Translations under genes and position numbers: made by a program
Assembly (NCBI GenBank): GCA_022572725.1
Contig: JACZVJ010000004.1
Span: 1 to 54,832 of the forward strand
Direction: 5' to 3'
Source of the DNA: Nitrospinota bacterium
GTDB taxonomy: Bacteria; Nitrospirota; Nitrospiria; Nitrospirales; UBA8639
DNA length: 54,832 bases
The notes under the pieces: generated by a model
What the model was told of the DNA's origin: nothing
The model's database searches: none
The model's input: only the letters and a program-made list of their open reading frames with translations
Shown: piece after piece, positions 27,716 through 36,568 of the stretch
Position numbering within the stretch: the first letter of the stretch is position 1
Layout of the letters: each line of letters starts with the position of its first letter

Positions 27716-28516
27716 GTGGATCCATTGAAACCGGCACCATTACGTGAGCGGGACATTACCCGCCACATCGCACGGGAATTCTATAAAGAATTCGATCAAC
27801 TCATTGAAAGCGATGTCATTGTCGTGGGCGGTGGACCTTCCGGCCTCATCTGCACTCGCGATTTGGCGTCGATGGGTTTTCGAACTCTCCTGCTTGAACA
27901 AGGGCTAGCACTCGGTGGTGGATTTTGGTCGGGCGGGTACCTCATGAACAAAGCTACCCTCTGCGAACCGGCCAACGAAATATTAGAAAGCTTGGGTGTC
28001 CCTTGCAAACCCATTAAGGAATGCAGTGGTATGACGATGGTCGACCCTCCGCATGCGACCGCCCGCCTGATCGCCGCCGCCTATGAATCAGGAGCCAAAG
28101 TGTTGAATCTAACGAAAGTCCTGGATCTGATTCTCCACGATGAAGGGGTCTTGGAAGGGGTGGTCGTCAACAATACGACAGCGGAAATGGCGGGACACGA
28201 CATTATCCATGTGGATCCTATCGCATTGGAGAGCAAAGTCGTTGTGGATGCTACTGGCCATGATGCCGTCGTGGTTAATTTGCTCCACCGGCGAAACCTT
28301 TTCCAAAAAGTTCCTGGAAATGGGGCGATGTGGGTTGCGCGCTCCGAGGCCATGGTCGTGGAAAATACCCGGGAGGTCTATCCCAATTGCTTTGTGACTG
28401 GCTTGGCTGTCGCGGCCGTGGATGGATCGCCGCGGATGGGTCCCGCCTTCGGGTCCATGATTCTCTCCGGACGGAGGGCGGCTGAACTGGTGCGTAAGAA
28501 ACTCAAGAGAGAGTGA
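27716..28516 (+). CDS. thi4: Thi4-family thiazole synthase (His type, sulfide-dependent)
   Basis: A 266-residue flavin/NAD-binding protein of the Thi4 family, which builds the thiamin thiazole from NAD and glycine. The Rossmann motif VVGGGPSGLICTRDL and DATGHDA are clear. At the position of the suicidal cysteine of yeast Thi4 there is a histidine, H165 in IIHVDP, as in methanogen enzymes that use sulfide and turn over many times. This replaces the ThiG/ThiS route; thiG is not in the window. GTG start at 27716 with GGAG six bases upstream. Second gene after the TPP riboswitch. Confidence 0.88.
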   Translation: MDPLKPAPLRERDITRHIAREFYKEFDQLIESDVIVVGGGPSGLICTRDLASMGFRTLLLEQGLALGGGFWSGGYLMNKATLCEPANEILESLGVPCKPIKECSGMTMVDPPHATARLIAAAYESGAKVLNLTKVLDLILHDEGVLEGVVVNNTTAEMAGHDIIHVDPIALESKVVVDATGHDAVVVNLLHRRNLFQKVPGNGAMWVARSEAMVVENTREVYPNCFVTGLAVAAVDGSPRMGPAFGSMILSGRRAAELVRKKLKRE

Positions 28517-28556
28517 TGGACACTTTTTTTGACTTCGACAATCGAGGAATTCGTTG

Positions 28557-29072
28557 ATGGATTTACAGGACTTTTCGCAACAGGGTGAAGGGCAGGAAGA
28601 AGATAAAGTCGTCGCCTGGAATTTCTTTCAACAGGCATACGAATCTCAAATGAAAGGCCATCTGGATGAAGCTTTGAGATTATATAAAAGTTCGATTGAG
28701 GTGTTTCCCACTGCGGAAGCCTACACGTTTCTCGGGTGGACCTATAGTTTCAGAGGTGAACTGAATGAGGCTATTGAAGAATGTCATCGAGCCATTCGGA
28801 CTGATCCCAATTTTGGGAATCCTTACAACGATATTGGGGCTTATTTAATCGAGTTGGATCATCTGGACGAGGCGATACCTTGGTTGGAACAGGCCACCAA
28901 AGCGAAGCGGTATGAAAGTCCTGCATTTCCTCATATGAATTTAGGGCGAATTTATGAACGAAAGGGCGATTGGGACCGGGCTATTGATTTTTATAAGGAA
29001 GCCGTCACGCTGAATCCCAAATACGCGCCCGCCAAACAGGCGATGATGCGGTTGATCACCTTCATGAATTGA
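28557..29072 (+). CDS. Tetratricopeptide-repeat protein
   Basis: A 172-residue soluble protein made largely of TPR units, for example AFTFLGWTYSFRGELNEAI-like, PYNDIGAYLIELDHLDEAI and PHMNLGRIYERKGDWDRAI, spaced 34-36 residues apart. TPR proteins bind other proteins; no catalytic part is present. ATG 28557 follows GAGG at nine bases. It lies 40 bases after thi4 and 34 before the degenerate receiver gene, so all may be cotranscribed. A link to thiamin is not evident. Confidence 0.8.
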   Translation: MDLQDFSQQGEGQEEDKVVAWNFFQQAYESQMKGHLDEALRLYKSSIEVFPTAEAYTFLGWTYSFRGELNEAIEECHRAIRTDPNFGNPYNDIGAYLIELDHLDEAIPWLEQATKAKRYESPAFPHMNLGRIYERKGDWDRAIDFYKEAVTLNPKYAPAKQAMMRLITFMN

Positions 29073-29106
29073 TGCCGCTGAGCCCCCCACCGTCAGAGGT
29101 GTTTCC

Positions 29107-29493
29107 ATGGAAAACAAAAAAACGATTCTCATTGGGGTGAGTGATGTGTTTTTTTACACGAAGATCCGCGATGCCCTTCGCCCCCAAGGTTTCTCGCTGG
29201 AGCGGATTCGAAAGCAAGAGGAGGTGATTCCAAAAGCCTCGACCCTCCAGCCGCTGGCTGTCATTCTCAACATGAACGATGATAACCTGAACGCCACCCA
29301 AGCCCTTCAGGCCCTTAAGGGGGACAATCGCTTGAAGCACCTTCCGGTCCTAGCCTTTGCCAACCATGAAGAAGTGGACACGTGGCGGAAGGCCAAAGAG
29401 CTAGGTATTAACAAAATTGTCTCTCGGAATGAGTTCTCCGCCAGAACACTGGCTTTATTGGAAGAAGTCACAAGGCAAGCTGAAGCCTCATGA
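29107..29493 (+). CDS. Degenerate response-regulator receiver protein
   Basis: A 128-residue single receiver-like domain: strand 1 KTILIGVSD, strand 3 AVILNMND, then LPVLAFANHEE and KELGINKIVSRNEF in the expected order. The phosphorylated aspartate is replaced by N55, so ordinary phosphotransfer is unlikely; the fold may have become a binding module. The stop codon overlaps the next gene's ATG (ATGA), so translation is coupled. It may work with the TPR protein before it. Confidence 0.7.
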   Translation: MENKKTILIGVSDVFFYTKIRDALRPQGFSLERIRKQEEVIPKASTLQPLAVILNMNDDNLNATQALQALKGDNRLKHLPVLAFANHEEVDTWRKAKELGINKIVSRNEFSARTLALLEEVTRQAEAS

Positions 29494-30587
29494 AGCAGTC
29501 CCCTTTACATGCCCACCATCAAGCCCTTGGAGCCGCTTTCGAGACCACTGGGGAGTGGGAAATGCCGGCCCATTACGGAGATCCCATAGCTGAACACCTA
29601 GCAGTGCGTAATGGGCTCGGGATTGCTGACCTCTCCCTCCGCGGCAAGATCCAGGTCACTGGCGAAGACCGCGTCACATGGCTCCAAAGCATTATCAGTA
29701 ACGACATCCTACCTCTCAAACCTGGGCAAGGGCTGTACTCCACCTTCATGACCCATAAGGGCAAAATGCTGAGTTACTTCCGGGTCTACATGTTGGAAGA
29801 CTCCGTGATGGTTGAGGATGTGGGGGAAATTGGTGGGTTCACCTTTCAGACATTTCGAAAATTTTTGCTCTATGGAACCAAAGCAAAGATGAATAATTGC
29901 CTTGAGACCTGGGGCATTCTCCTGGTCAGCGGCCGAGCGGCAGGGACATTAATTCAAGATACCTTTGGCCTTGATGTGACAAACCTGCCATCTCTCTCCT
30001 CTATCCTCCATCCCATCGGTAACCATCACGCGTTGATCGTCAAAACAGAAGAAACCGGTGAATTAGATTTTGAAATTCTGACCCCAGTCGGAGCACTTTC
30101 TGTTGCATGGGACCAATTATGGGCGGCGGGAAAATCAATGGGACTTCGTGCTTTTGGAACCACAGCGAGGGAATCCCTACGGGTGGAAGCGGGTATCCCC
30201 AAAGCCGGACCCGATCTGAACGAAAACATCGTTCCTCCCGAAGCCAATCTCGAAGGGAAAGCCTTTAGCCTGACGAAAGGCTGCTATCCAGGTCAGGAAG
30301 TGGTGGCCCGTATGGATACTTATGGTTCAGTGAAACGGCGCCTCGTGGGGCTGGTCATTGAGACCCCTGACGCACTCGTTCCCCCTGAAGGAACGAAGAT
30401 CTATAATGAGGATCGCGAACTGGGTTGGGTCAGCAGCGCAGTGCACTCACCGACCCTGAAAAAAACCATTGCCTTCGGGTTTCCCCTTCGTGATTTTGCA
30501 AAGCCGGACACCGAACTGACCGTTGACATCAATGGCCAACGGCACCGGGCAGTGGTTCAAACCCTCCCCTTCTATTCCGTCCCTTAG
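29490..30587 (+). CDS. ygfZ: YgfZ/GcvT-family folate-binding protein
   Basis: A 365-residue GcvT-like protein with the YgfZ signature KGCYPGQEVVAR, whose cysteine is essential in E. coli. YgfZ-type proteins (IBA57 in mitochondria) bind tetrahydrofolate and help keep Fe-S enzymes active, particularly radical SAM proteins. The glycine-cleavage aminomethyltransferase lacks this motif. Position in an operon with thiC, an Fe-S radical enzyme, fits that role. It is coupled to the receiver-like gene by a four-base overlap. Confidence 0.85.
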   Translation: MKQSPLHAHHQALGAAFETTGEWEMPAHYGDPIAEHLAVRNGLGIADLSLRGKIQVTGEDRVTWLQSIISNDILPLKPGQGLYSTFMTHKGKMLSYFRVYMLEDSVMVEDVGEIGGFTFQTFRKFLLYGTKAKMNNCLETWGILLVSGRAAGTLIQDTFGLDVTNLPSLSSILHPIGNHHALIVKTEETGELDFEILTPVGALSVAWDQLWAAGKSMGLRAFGTTARESLRVEAGIPKAGPDLNENIVPPEANLEGKAFSLTKGCYPGQEVVARMDTYGSVKRRLVGLVIETPDALVPPEGTKIYNEDRELGWVSSAVHSPTLKKTIAFGFPLRDFAKPDTELTVDINGQRHRAVVQTLPFYSVP

Positions 30588-31245
30588 AATTCCTTCTTTT
30601 CAATAACCACACCATCCCTAACGGTTTACGGAAACTCCTCAAAGACGTAGCTGTTCAAATGATTGTGGATACCCTTGTGGATGGAGTTGGGGCCAAGGGC
30701 TGCAGAAGTCGGGCCCTACCCATTCATGGCCAATTGGCCGGATCAGGACAAGGAGAATACTTGGAACCGGGAGCCGGAGCTAAACTCCTTTCCCTCCTCC
30801 GTGATCACCTGGGCCACGAAAAAACGGGGTTTAGCCAGGAGGGCTTTAATGCCGGCTGAGGTGGGGCTCGTCCCATGGGCAGCATACGCCGGAGTGCGTA
30901 TTTCCTAATATGAGCTCTCGTGCAAAACTAACGATACAAGCGCACCCTCCTGTGTGCAGGCTCACCGGGGAAACCCGGTGGGCCTTTTTTTCATTCTTGG
31001 CGCTTCCCCCGCCCCTCGAGTAGGGACCCGGACCGAGAGTTTCACGGTGTTTTCAAGGAGACCCAAGGAGATGTAACCAAACACCTGCTCACGCTACACT
31101 GGTCGGCCCCCTCAAAGGTAGGGGGTTAGGGGTCCCCCTAAAAAATAGTCCAGGAGTCTGGTCCCCCACAGCGCCCAATTTTGAATTTTCCAAGGTGAGT
31201 TGGCATTGAACAAGGCCAAGCTAACCCTGAAACACGAGAATTCTT
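30588..31245. other. Intergenic, 658 bp, possible small RNA
   Basis: No coding frame with gene-like character. The segment from about 30640 to 30958 has several local inverted repeats and runs into a strong terminator (30959-30991) that is 370 bases away from the nearest upstream gene, which would suit a stand-alone RNA. I do not recognise a known RNA family. The rest (30992-31245) shows only GC-rich short repeats around 31105-31140. Confidence 0.4.
30959..30991 (+). terminator. Rho-independent terminator
   Basis: An 11-bp stem (GGCTCACCGGG with CCCGGTGGGCC, one G-T pair), loop GAAA, then seven T. Orientation is plus. It may end the thiC-ygfZ transcript or a separate RNA. Confidence 0.85.
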
Positions 31246-31719
31246 TTATCGTTCGGGATGACAGGCAGTGACGACCGCTTCGGTGAAGGCCAGGACGCTT
31301 TTCCGCTGTTCCTCGTTGATGGCCAGTAAGATATGTGCTTCATCTCCATGCATCAGCCGGAGACTTAAAAACGGCTCTTCCTGGCGCTTTTCTCGGTTCT
31401 CCCACACCGCATCAATGCTTTGTACCTTGTCCAGATCACCCGCTGAAAACACATCGTAACGGAAATATGAATCCCCGATGACCATGTCAAACAACACCTT
31501 TCCTTGGGTGATTGCCACCGCGTTAAAGCGGCCCTGATCTTCGTACCCCTCGGGAAGGTGGTTATTGATATGCAACAACGCGACTTTTCGATCGCCAAGG
31601 GCGGCCTGGATTTTTACCTCCAGTGCGGGATAATCAATTTGCAAGGCCCGTTCATCCGGGCCAGTGGCTGCCAAGGCTGCTTCTTTCACTTTTTCAATAA
31701 CCTCTTTCGACGTTAACAC
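31246..31719 (-). CDS. Hypothetical protein (157 aa)
   Basis: A soluble alpha/beta protein without signal peptide, cysteine cluster or membrane helix. It opens with a helix (SKEVIEKVKEAALAATG) and continues with strands such as KVALLHINNH and GKVLFDMVIGDSYFRYDV, ending in a helix (EEQRKSVLAFTEAVVTA). I do not recognise the family. GTG 31719 has GGAGAG upstream at good spacing. The next gene upstream on the same strand is the PhoD-like phosphatase, whose stop codon lies about 165 bases away. Confidence 0.65.
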   Translation of the reverse strand: MLTSKEVIEKVKEAALAATGPDERALQIDYPALEVKIQAALGDRKVALLHINNHLPEGYEDQGRFNAVAITQGKVLFDMVIGDSYFRYDVFSAGDLDKVQSIDAVWENREKRQEEPFLSLRLMHGDEAHILLAINEEQRKSVLAFTEAVVTACHPER

Positions 31720-31883
31720 AATCTGCTCTCCTTTCTTCCTAAACTTTTTGGGCCAACTGATGAACGCCTGGTGCTACGATAGCTGGAGCCACACTTCGAA
31801 TGCAAGGCGAACAGGTGTGGACCGAAGCACCATGCAGGCAGAAGCCACCTCCGGGAAGGGCTGGGTGGAGCCCATCCCCTCCA

Positions 31884-33353
31884 TTACCTTGCGGGCAAGG
31901 AAAATTGAAACTTGGTTGCCCCGGTGCCATCAATAATTTGTAACCGAAGGGAAGACCCGTCAATGTCTATCTGGCCAAAGTTAAAAAAACCCCCCTCTTC
32001 ATAAAGGACGGTGGGATTTAACGATGGCTCTGGTGGGCCGGGAGAAAGTGGTCGGGCTGAGAGGGGACCACAAATGAACTCATGAAAATCCGGTTCGCCG
32101 TCGGAATCGGGATCATAGGCGAGAACCTGGGCAAAATGGACATCTGTTGTCAACCACACCACATTGCGGATGTGTCCAGCTAGGATTGCTCCCACAACCT
32201 TTGCTCGCTCGGAATGGAAGCCTGTCCCGCCTCTCCCTCGGGCCCAAGAATCATTGGCGGGCTTTTCTTCGGTCCCCCCTTTCTGAAACGAAAGTGAGAC
32301 GCTACTGACGATCACTTTCCAAGTGGCTCGGGAGCTGGTCAGCCCCTCAATGAGCCAATTCCGTTGGGTCCGGCCGAGCATGGTCTTTTCCTCTCCATCC
32401 GGTTCCCCATTCAAGCTACGATATTGGCGCGTGTCCAAAATGAAAACGTCCAGGTCCAACCCACGGTGAACTTTACGGTACAAGCGATGAGGAGCCTCTA
32501 CCGAAATTTCAATCGGCCAATACTCCAAAAATGCCTGGCGTCCTGCCGGCATTTGAGGGTCATGCGGGCCTGAGAAATCATTCCGAACTTCATGGTCATC
32601 CCATATCGCGTAGACGGGAACGGCGGCTAAAAACCTCTGCAAGGCGGGATCCTCACGCTGGTAACGATGTTTGGCCCGAAATTGGTCTACGGTGGTAGAC
32701 ACAAAGTCACTGCCAGAAAGGTTAGGAGGGGATAGGCAGGGATCATCACCGTAAATGAGGTCTCCGAGCAGAAGGGCAAAATCCGGCTTTGCTTTAAGCA
32801 TGGGAGTGAAAATTTCGTAGCCCTCCCCAGGCGTCCGGCACCGGCTTTGTCCCCCCAGATCACCCCCCCAGACAAACCTCACGGGCCTTGAGGCCCTCGA
32901 AAGTGGAGGGGTCACAAACCGCCCCACCGCTTCGGGATGACCTGATACCTTTGAAACTGATCCTTTCCCCTTCTGAGCGAAAATCCGATAGTGGTAGGCT
33001 CTGTCCGGAGTCAACCCCACGAATGGCATAACCCCTGTGTGGTCCCTCTCAGGGCTGATCTCAAGGCGGTGAACCCCATGTAGACGTATGGGTTCTTCAG
33101 GAGCCCCTTCAAAAAGGTGAATTTCGACCGCTGCCATGTCTTCTGCCCGAACCCACACCAGCGCTGATTGGTCTGTCACCTCCGTGGTCGCGATCCCCTG
33201 CCTTAATGCTGAAAATTCAGGGATCAAGCCAAAGGGCGGAATTTCCTGGAAAGTCGACCCCCTGTCTGGAACGGCGCAACTCGATTGGACCACAAAAATG
33301 GCAAATAGCCAGACCACGGAACAACGATAAAAAAGGGACAACCAGTAGCTCAT
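31884..33353 (-). CDS. PhoD-family alkaline phosphatase/phosphodiesterase, exported
   Basis: A protein of about 489 residues with a signal peptide ending near SSCAVPD, so exported, possibly as a lipoprotein. The N-terminal Fn3/PhoD-N-like domain (ALVWVRAED...) is followed by the metallophosphatase domain with WGGDLGGQ, LGDLIYGDD, YAIWDDHEVRND and TDVHFAQ, the metal-binding motifs of PhoD enzymes. Members hydrolyse phosphate mono- and diesters, including teichoic acids and phospholipids. ATG 33353 was preferred because the frame upstream to 33440 lacks signal character. Confidence 0.82.
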   Translation of the reverse strand: MSYWLSLFYRCSVVWLFAIFVVQSSCAVPDRGSTFQEIPPFGLIPEFSALRQGIATTEVTDQSALVWVRAEDMAAVEIHLFEGAPEEPIRLHGVHRLEISPERDHTGVMPFVGLTPDRAYHYRIFAQKGKGSVSKVSGHPEAVGRFVTPPLSRASRPVRFVWGGDLGGQSRCRTPGEGYEIFTPMLKAKPDFALLLGDLIYGDDPCLSPPNLSGSDFVSTTVDQFRAKHRYQREDPALQRFLAAVPVYAIWDDHEVRNDFSGPHDPQMPAGRQAFLEYWPIEISVEAPHRLYRKVHRGLDLDVFILDTRQYRSLNGEPDGEEKTMLGRTQRNWLIEGLTSSRATWKVIVSSVSLSFQKGGTEEKPANDSWARGRGGTGFHSERAKVVGAILAGHIRNVVWLTTDVHFAQVLAYDPDSDGEPDFHEFICGPLSARPLSPGPPEPSLNPTVLYEEGGFFNFGQIDIDGSSLRLQIIDGTGATKFQFSLPAR

Positions 33354-33540
33354 GGTGCCCCGCGGTATCCGAAAAGCCCCTGTCTGGTCGTCTTTCCCCT
33401 TGTTCACTGGGTCAACGGCACCAATCAAAAATGGGATCAAGTCCTCTTCCCATGTTGCCCATCCGTTGCAATCCCGTTAAAGAGTCGGGCATACTTTCCT
33501 TGCCTAGGGAAAGAACCCTCAGAATAAATTGGAGACCGTT

Positions 33541-33756
33541 ATGAGCGAACCAAGTTGTTTGATTGGTGGGTGTACCAATCGTGTTTATGCTCCCGCGGGG
33601 ACCGGATCCATCTGCAAGGAGCATTTTACTGACTTTGTGAAATGGCGTAGAAAAAAGGGCGGCATGGGCATGTTCCGAAAATATAACGGCATGACTATGG
33701 GGGAACGTGACACCATCGTGGAGGAATGGGGGAAATCTGTCACCGTCACCCCCTAA
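33541..33756 (+). CDS. Cys-rich small protein (71 aa)
   Basis: A 71-residue soluble protein. Its first third holds CLIGGC, then SICKEHF, giving a C-x4-C-x13-C-x2-H pattern that could bind zinc. The rest is basic and aromatic (FVKWRRKKGGMGMFRKYNG). No family recognised. ATG 33541 has GGAG seven bases upstream. It stands alone, divergent from the phosphatase gene. Confidence 0.65.
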   Translation: MSEPSCLIGGCTNRVYAPAGTGSICKEHFTDFVKWRRKKGGMGMFRKYNGMTMGERDTIVEEWGKSVTVTP

Positions 33757-34140
33757 AGATAACGTCCTCCTTTCCCGATGGAATCCCGGAAAGGGTAGAA
33801 CCCGAGAATTTCATTGACTCATTCCCCTGAGGTCGAAAGGCACCTATAGAAAAACCCATTTTGGCCTCTCCTCTCATTTCCCAATTTCTTCTTCCTCACC
33901 ATCAACAATTTTGGAACATTGAGCGTTCCAAGGCCTACAGGAAATCGGCCATTTTCTGACGGCCCTCCATAATTCTCAAAGGGCTTTTGGGAGCAACAAA
34001 ACACAAGAGGACCAATTTGGAAGCCACAGCCGTTTTTATCGTGGCCAAGTTACTCCACATTGGCCCCATAGAGGTGGTCAAATTTACGTCGTAATTTTGG
34101 GAAACAGAGAAACCCTTGAGACTGTTTTGAGTACCAAACG
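33757..34140. other. Intergenic, 384 bp, nothing recognised
   Basis: Lies between two convergent genes. A weak imperfect hairpin (CTTTCCCG...CGGAAAG near 33770-33795) may help to end the plus-strand gene but lacks a T tract. No other feature. Confidence 0.4.
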
Positions 34141-34551
34141 TTATTCCATGAGGGGGGACCCGTGGTGATGGATTATCTTCCAAGAGTCTTCCAATCGTTC
34201 ATAGAGATTGGTGGCGACAATACGACTATTTTGGGTCGTTTCACCATGTCGGCTCGTGATGTTCTCTGTACAGATGACCCAAGCTAAGTCCCCGGCTACT
34301 TGGACTTGGAGTTCCGTCAAGGAAAACGCCATGGAAAAAACATTATTAAAAATCACCACCCAGGAATCACGAACCCCGGGCCATCCCACTCTGATGTTCC
34401 AACCGGGGTGAATACACGTCACATATTCTTGATGCGCCCAAATCCCATCCATCCGAGCAATATCTAAACTCTCAAACGCCCTATAGAACGACTCATTGGC
34501 CTGGGTCACTTCCTCAATCCGTTCTTTCAACATGACGGTTTCCTCATTCAT
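34141..34551 (-). CDS. NTF2/SnoaL-like protein
   Basis: A 136-residue cone-shaped alpha+beta protein of the nuclear transport factor 2 superfamily. The pattern is classic: two N-terminal helices (ANESFYRAFESLDIARMDGI), then WAHQEYVTCIHPGW, a helix GVRDSWVVIFNNV and long strands ending in WKIIHHHGSP. Close relatives include calcium/calmodulin kinase association-like and DUF4440 proteins. The histidine-tryptophan pocket suggests ligand binding, but no reaction can be named. No clear ribosome-binding site before ATG 34551. Confidence 0.75.
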   Translation of the reverse strand: MNEETVMLKERIEEVTQANESFYRAFESLDIARMDGIWAHQEYVTCIHPGWNIRVGWPGVRDSWVVIFNNVFSMAFSLTELQVQVAGDLAWVICTENITSRHGETTQNSRIVATNLYERLEDSWKIIHHHGSPLME

Positions 34552-34862
34552 GGCTGTTTAGAAGATGGGGACTGGCTCCGGCACAGAAGGGGGACAGACC
34601 CTGATCAGGACAGTCCCCGCCGGCCTGTCCCCATTTTCATCATGCATGGGTGGCCCACAGGGCTATGAGGAACTGCTGGGTGTGCTGCTCATGCCTTTGG
34701 ATTTCCTGTTAGTCTACCACTCCCCTGCCTGTTCCAACAAAGGTGGAGATGTTCATGGCTTTCATCACCACCACCCCAGGCAAGAAATGTGGGTATCCCC
34801 CAAGCACTCAAGACGCTTATTGCCAATCAAAGAGTTAGATTGACCTAACAAGCTTAGGAACT
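34552..34862. other. Intergenic, 311 bp, contains a REP-like palindrome
   Basis: Apart from the nested palindrome at 34565-34634 nothing gene-like is seen; an open frame here is of low-complexity, non-protein character. Confidence 0.4.
34565..34634. repeat. REP-like nested palindrome with GGGGAC/GTCCCC arms
   Basis: Outer arms ATGGGGAC (34565-34572) and GTCCCCAT (34627-34634) enclose a second GGGGAC...GTCCCC pair and a central CTGATCAG palindrome. GGGGAC-GTCCCC palindromes are typical of REP elements moved by REP-associated tyrosine transposases. No transposase gene lies nearby and no second copy was seen in the window. Confidence 0.55.
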
Positions 34863-35762
34863 TCATGAGCTGCCAGAGGTCCGATTCACCAGCCAAACTC
34901 CACCTAGAATCAATGCGATACCGGCTAATTCCCCCATTCCAACCGTCTCACCAAGAATCAAAACCGAAAGCAACAAGGCTGACACAGGAATAAGATTGAC
35001 GAAAATCCCAGCCCGTGACGGACCAATTCTGGAAACCCCATACAGCCACGCCTGTTGGCCCAAAGCGGTGGCAAAGATGATGACATAGACCAGCGCCATC
35101 CACCCGGACAAAGGAATGGTGGCTACTCCTGCCCCTATGGCTTTGTGATCTATCCACAATAAGGGTATTTGAAACAAGATCGAAATCAAAAGCGTGGTCC
35201 AATTGACCGTGAGGGGAGACACTCGTTCCATCGCTCGGCGACTTCCGATCGTATAGAGGGCCCAACTTACTAAGGCCAGTAGGACAAGTGTTCCCCCAAG
35301 CAAAGGGTTTCCGCCCGTGGCGCTTTCCGGTTTCATCCCGGATACCAAAGCGACTCCAACAAAGGACAGGGCACACCCACCCCATACCGCTTGAAAGGGA
35401 ACATCCTTAAGAATCAAGGAGGACAAGAAGGCTGTAATGGCCGGGCTAGCCCCAATAATCACACCGGCGGCACCAGCCCCAATATACTGCAGCCCAAACA
35501 ACACCAGGAGGTGGTTGCCCAGGACACCAAGCCCAAGAGCCGTAAATACTCCAATATTGCGGGCGGACCATTGAATGACGGAGCGGTCCTGCCACCACCA
35601 AAGCGGAATAAGAATCCCGAGAGCGCCTATCCCTCGGAACACCGAGACCTCAACTGGGGAGAAGGGCCCTAGAGCCACCTTCTGCGCCACGACAGATCCT
35701 CCCCAAACCACAGCAGCTGTCAGTAAGGCGGCATTAGCCATTGGTTCACGAGGGTTGGCCAT
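34863..35762 (-). CDS. EamA/DMT-family transporter
   Basis: A 299-residue inner-membrane protein with ten predicted helices in two homologous EamA halves. Typical features are AAVVWGGSVVAQK in helix 1, the conserved PAITAFLSSLILKD in the first half and the matching IPVSALLLSVLILGE in the second. EamA proteins export amino acids or other metabolites; the substrate is not predictable. ATG 35762 is taken as start; a TTG 15 bases upstream sits too close to GAGGGG. Confidence 0.85.
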   Translation of the reverse strand: MANPREPMANAALLTAAVVWGGSVVAQKVALGPFSPVEVSVFRGIGALGILIPLWWWQDRSVIQWSARNIGVFTALGLGVLGNHLLVLFGLQYIGAGAAGVIIGASPAITAFLSSLILKDVPFQAVWGGCALSFVGVALVSGMKPESATGGNPLLGGTLVLLALVSWALYTIGSRRAMERVSPLTVNWTTLLISILFQIPLLWIDHKAIGAGVATIPLSGWMALVYVIIFATALGQQAWLYGVSRIGPSRAGIFVNLIPVSALLLSVLILGETVGMGELAGIALILGGVWLVNRTSGSS

Positions 35763-36568
35763 GTTTACGAAGAACAAGCCCCTCTAGGCAGCAACCCAGG
35801 AGCTTGTCCAAACTCCCCTTAGTTCTTGCAGGTAAAAAAGTCAGAGGGAAAAGGAAAGGTCCTTTTCAGTTAGTAGCACTCGCTGAGGATTCAATGCGAT
35901 AGGTTGCTTACAGGCAATGATCTCGTTACAGGAAAAACTTGAAGGCAGCCAGTAAATTAATATTCCTACCCAGGCCTAAAACTTACCAAACTCTTGTCCC
36001 GTGAAGGCACAAGTTCTCCTTTCTACCAGAGTTCCACACAAAACTTAATTTTGACGGTCATACTGAAATTTCACATAGGTTAATGCGTGGGGCGGGATTT
36101 TAGGCTCACAGGCCCGACACCTGCAACACTTTTGGATTCTCCCCACCCCATTTCTGCAAGACCTATCCCTCTTTCCCAACCCCACTAGAAATCAGAGCCG
36201 GTTTATGGCCCCTGGCAAGGGGCAGGGAATCTGAATCGACCGTCCTATCCCATTTGCCATTTCTATGCCGGCAGACCTCATCGGCAACCACTTCTGGCAC
36301 CCGTTGAACCTTGCCGTATTTCACCTCGTTCATTTGCTGGGCCTTGTTGGACCTGCCCAACACCAATACCCGAGCCGGCATCCGGCAACCTAGCAGCCCA
36401 AATGGCTTATTTGGATAGGCCTTCCGTCCCGTTGACGACGGATACCTCTACCCTTAAAATGTGACCATACCAATTGCAGTCCATGGGAAAATTTAAAGAA
36501 ATGAATCACTTCCCCCGAAGGACTCCTTTTAGAAATTCATTTACGGTTGATAACTTGAAGGAGGGGCT
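35763..36568. other. Intergenic, 806 bp, no gene recognised
   Basis: The longest gene-free stretch. A 72-codon minus-strand frame at 36163-36381 has no recognisable character and no ribosome-binding site. No inverted repeats of mobile-element size were found. The right end holds the strong GGAGGGG site of the ferredoxin gene. It may contain decayed coding DNA. Confidence 0.4.

Noticed and set aside
30659-30859. Plus-strand frame of 66 codons
   Set aside because: No convincing ribosome-binding site or family. It coincides with the possible RNA region.
31105-31140. G/C-rich hairpin as a terminator
   Set aside because: Followed by A on the plus strand, and the T run is on the wrong side for the minus strand.
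34565-34843. Plus-strand frame of 92 codons
   Set aside because: Runs through the REP-like palindrome and is low in protein character (poly-His, many Gly and Pro).
36163-36381. Minus-strand frame of 72 codons
   Set aside because: No ribosome-binding site, no recognisable motif, odd composition.
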